From: Monoraphidium neglectum
Taxonomy: Eukaryota > Chlorophyta > Chlorophyceae > Sphaeropleales > Selenastraceae
Length of the DNA stretch: 16,237 nucleotides
NCBI RefSeq assembly: GCF_000611645.1
Contig: NW_014012461.1
Coordinates: forward strand, 1-16,237
Reading direction: 5' to 3'
How positions within the stretch are numbered: the first letter of the stretch is position 1; each line of letters begins with the position of its first letter. A program made the translations under genes and the position numbers. Below, one piece after another: positions 9,644 to 16,237 of the stretch. Under the pieces are notes generated by a model, which saw nothing but the letters and a program-made list of their open reading frames with translations, ran no database searches and had not been told where the DNA came from.

Positions 9644-10805
9644 ATGAGTCTACGAGCGGCCCAGCAGGGTTTACGGAGCATCCTTTTAGCCCAGCAACAC
9701 TGGCGTCATTTTGTCGGTGCCGGTGCAGCAGCAATCCCGCCTGTGACGTGTCGCAGCAATGGCAGCAGCAGCACCGGCACATGGGAATGCAGACTTGGCG
9801 CGCATCATGCCCTCCCAGAAGCAGCAGGCAGCGGCGCACGTGGGATGTCGAGTCTCAGCAGTGTCATCGCCGCTGAACGGGGCAAGACGCGCCTGCAGGG
9901 GTAAGCAACCCACACCCGCAGCGCCACACCTAGATGTGTTGGGGCGCCTTGGCAAAAGCCAAGCAGTAAAGTCCACACTCGTGATGGGTTTGTTGCGCGG
10001 GCCCAGCGCAGGTGCCACTCTGCACCTCCGTCAGCTCCCCTCAAGCCCTCTGCCACTCCCCCCTCCCTGCCTGCCCCGCCATGGACGCGCCCGGGCCCGC
10101 AGCTACCTTCCCGGCGGCTTCATCCTCAACAACACCCAGGTGGAGGGCGCCATCCTTTGCCTGCCGGAGCTCTGGCTCATGTGGGACGTGGTGACGCTGC
10201 GTGACGTCACCATCGAGTCCCTCGCCATCCTCGATCTCATGGCGCCGCCGCCAGAGGTGCTTGTCGTGGGCTGCGGCGCGCGCGTGCGGCGGCTGCCGGA
10301 GGCGCTGACGCGGCAGCTGGCGGAGCGAGGCATCGCAGTCGAGGAGCTGGACACGGTGGGGGCCCACCTTGTGCATTCTCTTGCAGCGGACGTTGAGCGA
10401 GCGCTCCCGAGCCGGCAGCTGTCCCCGCGCCGCCGTCAGGGGTGGGTGCCAACAGCACAGCAACTGCTCGGCCGCTGGTCGCGAAGCGCTGCGAAATCCA
10501 GAGGTCCTGCCTGCTCTCATTGCCCGGTCGTCGAGCCTCCTCTCTGCACTGAAGCCCTCCCATATACCCTGGCCCGTCATGGTCACTCGCCCCCCACCCC
10601 AAAACAGCGCAACGCGCTGTCCTACTTCAATTTTTTGAACGACGAAGGCCGCGTCGTGGTGGGCGCACTGCTGCCTTGCAGTGAAGACTCTGGCGGCGGC
10701 AGCAGCGACGAGACGGGTCGCTCCGCAGATGCGGCAGCAGCGGGTGGCCGCGATGGCGGGCAGCAGGCGCCGGACAAGCAGCAGGGTAGAAGAGAAAGGG
10801 ATTGA
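9644..10805 (+). CDS. NDUFAF3: NDUFAF3-like mitochondrial complex I assembly factor (MTH938/DUF498 domain)
   Basis: Three exons, 9644-9900, 10103-10355 and 10608-10805, give 235 residues. Intron 1 is phase 2 (GTAAGC donor, CCGCAG acceptor) and intron 2 phase 0 (GTGGGG donor, AACAG acceptor). Joining them restores the family signature: GGFILNNTQVEGAILCLPE (90-108), LWLMWDV, the VVGCGAR loop (140-146, VxGTG in relatives), LAERGIAVEEL, and DTRNALSYFNFLNDEGR (169-185) followed by VVVGALLP. The last block corresponds to the DTxNAxxTFNFLxxEGR block of animal and plant NDUFAF3. The N-terminus (MSLRAAQQGLRSILLAQQHW) is a good amphipathic mitochondrial presequence, and the region up to residue 86 is specific to this protein. 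In animals NDUFAF3 works with NDUFAF4 in early assembly of the Q-module and membrane arm of complex I in the mitochondrion. The C-terminus carries about 40 extra Gly/Ser/Gln/charged residues beyond the conserved LLP. The domain call is firm; the exact 5' end is less so. Confidence 0.9.
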
Positions 10806-11476
10806 CAACAGCTTTGTTTGAAGATCTCTCCGTACATGGTTTTTCTCTTTTTCACAATTCTCTTTTCTTCCGTTGCCATTCCCAGCTGTGTGATCTTCTA
10901 CTTGGCATGGACATCTCTGGCAAAGTCACACACGTACCGGTGATGTGCAGAAGCCTTGTTGAGCTGCTTTGGCTGCTGCAGGGTCGCATCTGGGTTCCCA
11001 CCAGCAGTTGCACAGGGCCCATGCTGTCAGCAACAGGGTGCAGCTGTGCGTCTAGCGCAGGCCTTGGGTGCGTGCTGAGCGACGCCTGCAGGCTGCGCCA
11101 CGCCCATTGACAGCCTACCGGTGCTTACTGACTTGTTTGCTGCATGGAAAGCACCTGGAGTTCGCAAAGCAGGGGCCAAAAAGTGAGGGTGCACGCAGTC
11201 GCAGCGACGTGCTGCAGATGCAGGGTGCATCTGTAAACCCCTTGCGGGCACGAGGGGCCGAGGGGCGGCAACCAGTCGCCAGACGAGAGGCATTGCTTGA
11301 ACAGGAGGAATGGAGACCGCCTCTTCGTGAGGGCGCGAGTCAGCAGTCTCATCGAGAGGATTGGGCCCGCACCGAGACGCCTGCTCCGTCCCCCCTCCGC
11401 CTGTCCGCCCAAACACCAACCCCGCCACGACCTTTTGAATGCACGGCGGTTGCACATGCAAGCGTTCGGCGCGTCC
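10806..11476. other. Convergent intergenic region: 3' untranslated regions of genes D and E
   Basis: A T-rich stretch (about 10830-10870) follows the gene D stop, then mixed sequence up to the gene E stop. Frames open here on both strands have no recognisable protein content and run into the antisense shadow of gene E. No minus-strand TGTAA was found for gene E. Confidence 0.45.
11232..11236 (+). terminator. Possible TGTAA polyadenylation signal of gene D
   Basis: This is the first plus-strand TGTAA found after the gene D stop, 427 bases downstream. Such a 3' untranslated length is ordinary for chlorophycean genes. It lies about 240 bases from the stop codon of the convergent gene E, so the two transcripts may overlap at their 3' ends. 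Confidence 0.45.
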
Positions 11477-13030
11477 CTATCCGTACCGCCGGTCCCGGGG
11501 GTCGCCGCCGCTCGCGCCGCCCCCGTAACCGCCATACCCGCCACCGGTGCCACCGTTATTGTTGACACGCCTGTCTGCCTCCCAGCTGCGGCCCGCACCC
11601 AAGTTGCCGCTGTCACCGCCGCCGCGGCCAAATGCGTAGGGGTGCGCTCCCCTGCTTGGCCCAAGCGACGCGGTGTGCTGCTGCTGATGCTGCTGCGGCT
11701 GCAGGTGCGGCCACGCACCCAAGGGCGTCGACTTGCCGTTCCCTCCGTAGCTGCCGCCGTGTGGGGGGCTGCTGGGGTGCGGATGAGCTTTGTAGTAGCT
11801 GTCGCTGCTGCCACCACCGACAGGCTGTGGCAGGCCCCTCCCACCAGAGTATGCACCAGGGTATGGATGGCTCCCAGGGTGGTGCGGCGACGCCCCGCCA
11901 CTCACCCCGCCGCCGGCGCCGCCGCCGCTGACGCCGTCCCCGCTCAAGCGCTGGCGCTCGCCGCGCCATACGCCGCCGCCGCCGCCGCTGCCGCCACCGC
12001 CCCCGACCCCGTCACCGCTGTTGGGCCCCGCGGACGCACTGCCGTAAGGGGAGCGGCCGCGATGGTCGCCGCCGCCTTGGTGGCCATAACCGCTGCTGTG
12101 CTCCTGCTTGGAGCCCTGTGCGCTCCCCTCGCGCTCGCCCCCGCCCCATCCGTCGGCGCTGCCGCCGCGCCCGCGCCCGCGCTCCCGCCACGCATCCCTG
12201 TGCCGCTGCGGGTCCCAGTCCCTGCCGCCGCCTCCGCCACCGCCGGGGCTAAGCCGCGCGGCGCCGCCCCCGCCGTCCCGCCGCTCGCGGTGTCCGTGGG
12301 GGCTCCCGCTGCGGCGGCGCGGCTCGGGCGACCCGCTGCGAGCCTCGTGCGCGCGACCTGGCGCGCCCGCGCTGTCAGGCCTCCTAGCGGGCGCTCGCTG
12401 CTGCTGAGGATGCGGCGGCACGGGTGCCCTCGGCGGGCTGCCGCGCGCCGCCGCGTCGCCGCCGCCGCTGCCGCCTCCGCTGCCGCGGCGCTCAATGCGA
12501 GGGCTGCCCGTGCCGGGGTGGTGCGGGGACCAGGGAGGCATGCGCGGCGGCGTCGCGGCGCCCGGGGCAGCGCGCCCGCCGAGGCCGCCGCTGCCCGCGG
12601 GGGCGAGGGCGGGCTCGCGTGCTTGCGGGCTGCGCGCGGCGTCTACGCCAGCACCGCCACGGGGCGCAGCGTCTGCAGGGGGCAGAGGCCCAGGAACCGC
12701 GGCCTGGGGCGCAGCGCAAGGCGCGTCGCTGGCGGAAACCTCCGGCCGCGTCCGGGACAGCGGCCTCGCAGGGGCACCGGGCGGCGCGGCCGCCTCGCTT
12801 CTGCTGCTGTCAGCGCCCGCTGCGGCCGACCGTCCGCTGCTGCCGAAGCCTGCCGGCCGCTCAGGCGGCCGGGGCGGCCTGGCCTCTGCCTGGTCGTAGG
12901 GAGCACTGGCAGCGGCCTCGCGGCGCCCGTCCGAGGGGCCATCGCCTAGTTGATCATCCTGCATCCGCTGCTGCTGCTGCTGTGGCGTCTTCTGCTGCGA
13001 GGTCAGTCTGTGGGGAGGCGGAAGCTCTGA

Positions 13031-13077
<47 letters not shown>

Positions 13078-13697
13078 GCGGCTGCAGCGTTGACTGCTCC
13101 CTGCCCTCGTCGCCGCCGTCGCCGCTGCCGCCAGGCTTGGCCAAACCCATCGAAGGCGAGGCGCCCTTGTTAGGCGGTGCGGCCGCTGCTGGGTTTGTCG
13201 CCGGCCTGGGGCGTGCAGCTGAGGCTGACGGCCCGTTGCCGTCAACTGGCGCGGGGCGCCCCAACCTGCTGGGGTTGGTAGGTTTGGCAGCGCCGGTCGC
13301 CCCCGCCGTCGCGGCCGGCTGTTTCACCGGCTTCCCAGGGTCCGAAGTGGAGCGGCCAGGCAGGTTAGTGGGCGGCTTGGAGCCAGCGCTGGCCTTGCCG
13401 CCCTGCCCGCTGCTGACACCTCCAGGGCTTGGACCTGGCTTGCCTGTGCCACCTGCGCTCGCTGGTGCTGCTGCTGGTGCTGCTGCTGCTGGTGTTGCTG
13501 CGGCGGCCTTCACCTTGGCCGCTGCACCACCACCACTGCCACCACCAACACCAGCCCCTCCACCACCACTGCTGACACCCTTGCTGTCAGGAGTCTCCTG
13601 CTTGCGGGTTGCTGCAGGTGTAGGGGCGCTGCTGCTGCGCTGAAGCAATGGCTGATCCTGCTGCGGGAGCTTGTGCCGTTGCCGCTGTTGCGGCTGT

Positions 13698-13734
<37 letters not shown>

Positions 13735-14382
13735 GTGGCTGCTCCTGCTGCTGCCGCTGCTGCTGTGTCCTCTCACCATCGTCATCGTCGTCCTCGTCAT
13801 CATCGGACGTCATGATGACGGCGCGCTTGCGCTGCCGCTGCTGCTGCTCCTGCTCCCTGCGCTCCTGTTTGACTGCGGCATCTTTCTTGGCTGCGGGCTT
13901 GGCGATACCCGCTGCGGCGCTTGCAGGGGCGGCCGAGCGCGCCTCGCTGCCCTCGGCACCGCGCCCCGTTGCAGTTCCGCGGTGCCTGTGCTTGGTGGGC
14001 GGTGCCTTGCTGTTGCAGCCGCCGCCATCCCCTGCTGCAGGGGGAGAACGCTCCCGGGAAGGCTGCTGTTGCTGCTGCGGCGGCAGGGGCAGCTGCTGGT
14101 CCTTACTCTTGCTGCCTCCAGCACCCTTTGAAGCGCCCGGTGCAGCCTTGGATGAGGAGGGTGGCTTGCCGCCGTCGCCGCTACCCTCGTTGCGCTGTCG
14201 TTTCAAGCCCTGCGCCCCTTGGTTCTCCGGCCCGCGTTTGCTGGAAGGCTGCTTCGGCTTGCGCTCGACGCCACGTCCGCCCTCACCGTCGCCACCGCCG
14301 CCGCCTGCTGCTGTCAGTGGACGCGGCTGCAACTTTTGCGCTGCAGGCGCTGGCAGCATTGGCCTGGCAGCGCTCGCGACGA

Positions 14383-14456
<74 letters not shown>

Positions 14457-16098
14457 GGCCCCTGCCTGAGGATGCGGCCGGTTGCTGGGTCCCAGCCAAA
14501 ACCCCCAGGCAGCGCGCCAGCTTCTGGTGTCGCGTAGGGCCCCGTGGGAACCGCCAGCTTCCCGGCAGCTGCCAGCAGCTGGAAGTGGACCTCAAACCAG
14601 CGCGCCAGTGGCTCCAAACGAGGCCCCAGAGGCAGGGTGGCGGCGTCATCGCCATCATCTGGGAGTGGCAGGGGACAGGGGCCGCAGCGCATCGAGGGAA
14701 GATTGGCGCTCAGGGCGGTCACAGCTGGTGGGCTGGCGCGCCTGCTCGCAAATGCAAAGGTCTGATTAGCCGCAACCCGTCACAACCACAATCAAGCGAG
14801 CGGCATAGGGTTGTCTGCTACCATGGGGCTGGCAGCAGAAGCCATGCTAGCGCACCTGCGCCGTAAAAGCTGCGCCCAAAGTCGCTGGGGGTCGCATCTT
14901 CAGAGGAGCCCCGCTCTGCTGGCTCGATCACGCCACCGCAGCCCCCTTGTATGCCCCCACTACCAAAGCCGGCGCCCCCGCCGCCGTCCCTGCCCCCGCC
15001 GCCCGTCAAGGGTGCAGCTGCAGCTAGCGCAGGCGGGCAGCTTTGCTCCCGCGCTGCACCACTCTTGCGCTTGGCGGGTGTTCCCCTGGGCTGCGGCGCC
15101 GCCATTGCCGCGGCCGGCCCGGCACCACTGCCGCCGCCGCCACTGCTTGTTGGCGCCTCGCGCTCGCGCTGCTCCCGTCCGCGGTCCTCACGCTTTGCAT
15201 GCTGCTGCTTCCATGCCCGCTGGTGACGGTCCCCTTCCTCCTTGCGCTGCCGCTTGGCAGGAGCACCCTGCTTTGTGGGCGCGCGCCGCCGCTGCTCCTG
15301 GTCCTCGCTATCACTGCCGTCGCTGCTGCCGCTAGCCACACTGCCCCGCGAGCGCGACCCCGCCTCCCGCCGCCCGCCCTCCGACGCGGCCGCAGCAGCC
15401 AGCGCCGCGCCGCCGCGTTTGCGGGCGCCAGCCACCACGCCGCCGCCGCGCCCGCCGCCAGCTGTGTTTCGATGGCGGGCCGCGCCGGGCGCGCGGGGTG
15501 CGCCCCTGTCCACCTCCTCCCGCTCCTCCTCGCCATCCTGCTGCCCCTCCGCCTCCTCGCCGGCGCCCTCCTCCTCGTCCTCGTCCTCGTCGCTCCGGTC
15601 ATTGTCGCCGCGGCCCTCCCGCCCACCCTCGGAGCCGTCCGAGCCTGACGAGTCTGGCCGGCCACAGTGAGTTGGGGGGCGGCCACACGCATGCGGCCAG
15701 GCGCGCGTCAGGTCAACCACCAACAGCACAGTGCACCTGCAAGCATGTGCGACGCGCTTGTCCACTGACGAGAGGTGGCACCGGCAGCGGCAGCGGCACC
15801 AGCTGTGCGTCGGCGGCGCACAGTCCACACGGAAACGCATGCGGCCTCCCTCGCGGCCGCTCACCCCTGTTGGAGCCGCCGCCTTGTCTCCGCCGCCGCG
15901 CCGCGCCTCCAGAAGTTGTCCGGCGCGCCCGGGGCCGCCCGGGGCCCCGCGCTCGCCGCGCACCGCCTTTTGGGCTGCGCGGCTGCCAGGCGCCGCGGCC
16001 TAGGTGGCGCCAGTCGTTGGTGCCGTATGAGCCGCGCCATATGCGGCTGCTCGACTTGTGCACCCACTCAATTATGTCCTGGCCGCGCGGCGTGAGGG
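11477..16098 (-). CDS. Long low-complexity, probably nuclear protein with AT-hook-like motif, polyQ tracts and RS/RGG tail, 5' partial
   Basis: Three visible exons, 16098-15865, 15653-14856 and 14724-11477 (TAG stop), give about 1425 residues; both introns are phase 1 (GTGAGC and GTGCGC donors). A pyrimidine-rich CTCAG precedes 16098, and its phase implies at least one more exon outside the window. Numbering from the first visible residue, 1-40 contain a folded-looking, Trp-rich stretch (GQDIIEWVHKSSSRIWRGSY, then GTNDWRHLGRGAWQP). A basic ARRARGPGRPRARR at about 46-59 resembles an AT-hook. Acidic Asp/Glu runs follow at about 98-127, with KRQRK-type nuclear signals near 210 and an aspartate run near 651-661 after TSDDDED. 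One more ordered segment, about 345-425, includes LEPLARWFEVHFQLL and LPGGFGWDPATGRILRQ. Then come Q24, Q10 and Q14 tracts and long Pro/Ser/Gly regions. The tail has RS-like (RRRSGSP), RGRGG and GGYGGYGGG motifs. A DNA- or RNA-associated scaffold that may form condensates is inferred from composition only; I do not recognise the family. Confidence 0.72.
13034..13075 (-). repeat. (CAG)14 polyglutamine tract in gene E
   Basis: Fourteen perfect CAG units on the coding strand encode Q14, directly followed by RSELPPP. Imperfect Gln-rich sequence (QQKTPQQQQQR) lies just downstream in the protein. Confidence 0.95.
13700..13729 (-). repeat. (CAG)10 polyglutamine tract in gene E
   Basis: Ten perfect CAG units encode Q10 after a PPK motif. 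The tract is embedded in a wider Gln-rich segment (about 13670-13775) with interrupted QQQ runs. Confidence 0.95.
14384..14455 (-). repeat. (CAG)23-CAA polyglutamine tract (Q24) in gene E
   Basis: Twenty-three uninterrupted CAG codons followed by one CAA encode Q24, immediately after the ordered-looking GFGWDPATGRILRQGP segment. It is the longest pure trinucleotide repeat in the window and the most likely to vary in length. Confidence 0.97.
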
Positions 16099-16237
16099 CT
16101 GAGGGGGGGAGAGGGCGGGGCGGACAGCAGGAGGCGCTCAGCGGCCACAAGGCGTCACGGCAAGGCCACGGAAGCAATGCAGGCAGCGCCAGGGGACCGG
16201 ACGGCGACGGCGCCATGAGGAAACAGCGGTAGCCGGC
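16099..16237 (-). other. Right-edge segment: probable intron of gene E
   Basis: On the minus strand this ends in a C-rich tract and CTCAG just before the first visible exon of gene E, as an intron end should. The frame stays open to an ATG at 16216, which would add a Pro/Leu-rich N-terminus, so a start inside this segment cannot be excluded. Confidence 0.45.

Noticed and set aside
9402..9839. 145-codon minus-strand frame overlapping the first exon of gene D
   Set aside because: It begins opposite the gene D presequence, has an unusual Cys/His-rich start, and no similarity I recognise; the plus-strand frame is anchored by NDUFAF3 homology and splice phase.
11297..12949. 550-codon open frame on the plus strand opposite gene E
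   Set aside because: It is Arg/Ala/Pro-rich without domains and mirrors the codon bias of the GC-rich antisense gene; long antisense frames are expected where stop codons are rare. Gene E has phase-matched introns and structured composition.
13671..14537. Plus-strand frames with long poly-Cys or poly-Leu runs opposite gene E
   Set aside because: They are the CTG strand of the polyglutamine repeats read in other frames; no start context, domain or signal supports a real Cys- or Leu-rich protein.
1..16237. Mobile element, CRISPR array, prophage, viral insertion or tRNA gene
   Set aside because: No terminal inverted repeats with target duplications, no reverse transcriptase or transposase motifs, no spaced direct-repeat array and no cloverleaf pattern were noticed on either strand. 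This was a by-eye scan, so small or decayed elements could be missed.

Overview
The window looks like nuclear DNA of a green alga (Chlorophyta, probably Chlorophyceae). The evidence is strongly GC-rich coding sequence, many short introns (about 130-330 bases) with GTGNG or GTAAGC donors and (C/G)CAG acceptors, TGTAA motifs where 3' ends are expected, long Gly/Ala/Gln low-complexity insertions, and a mix of organelle-targeted and secreted eukaryotic proteins. No bacterial operon structure, insertion sequence, CRISPR array, tRNA or rRNA was seen. All gene models were built by eye from reading frames, splice-site phase matching and protein character; none has been checked by alignment.

Five genes are supported. 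(A) Minus strand, 4534 leftward off the edge: a large secreted or cell-surface protein with a signal peptide, beta-sandwich-like segments, an Ala/Gly/Gln-rich middle and an ephrin-receptor/GCC2-GCC3-type cysteine-rich module; its 3' end lies outside the window. (B) Plus strand, 5185-6144, three exons: a small protein of 116 residues with a chloroplast-type transit peptide, family not recognised. (C) Minus strand, 8446-6804, two exons: a protein with a Gly-rich linker, 2-3 hydrophobic segments and several Cys-Pro motifs, family not recognised. (D) Plus strand, 9644-10805, three exons: a confident NDUFAF3/MTH938-like protein, a mitochondrial complex I assembly factor. (E) Minus strand, entering from the right edge at 16098 and ending at 11477: a very long low-complexity, nuclear-looking protein with an AT-hook-like motif, acidic patches, several polyglutamine tracts and an RS/RGG-rich tail.

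Orientation alternates (-,+,-,+,-). A and B are divergent across about 650 bases, B and C converge, C and D are divergent across about 1.2 kb, and D and E converge across about 670 bases. There is no sign that the five genes share a pathway; this reads as an ordinary algal gene neighbourhood. The least explained parts are genes B, C and E, which have conserved-looking cores but which I cannot assign to a family.
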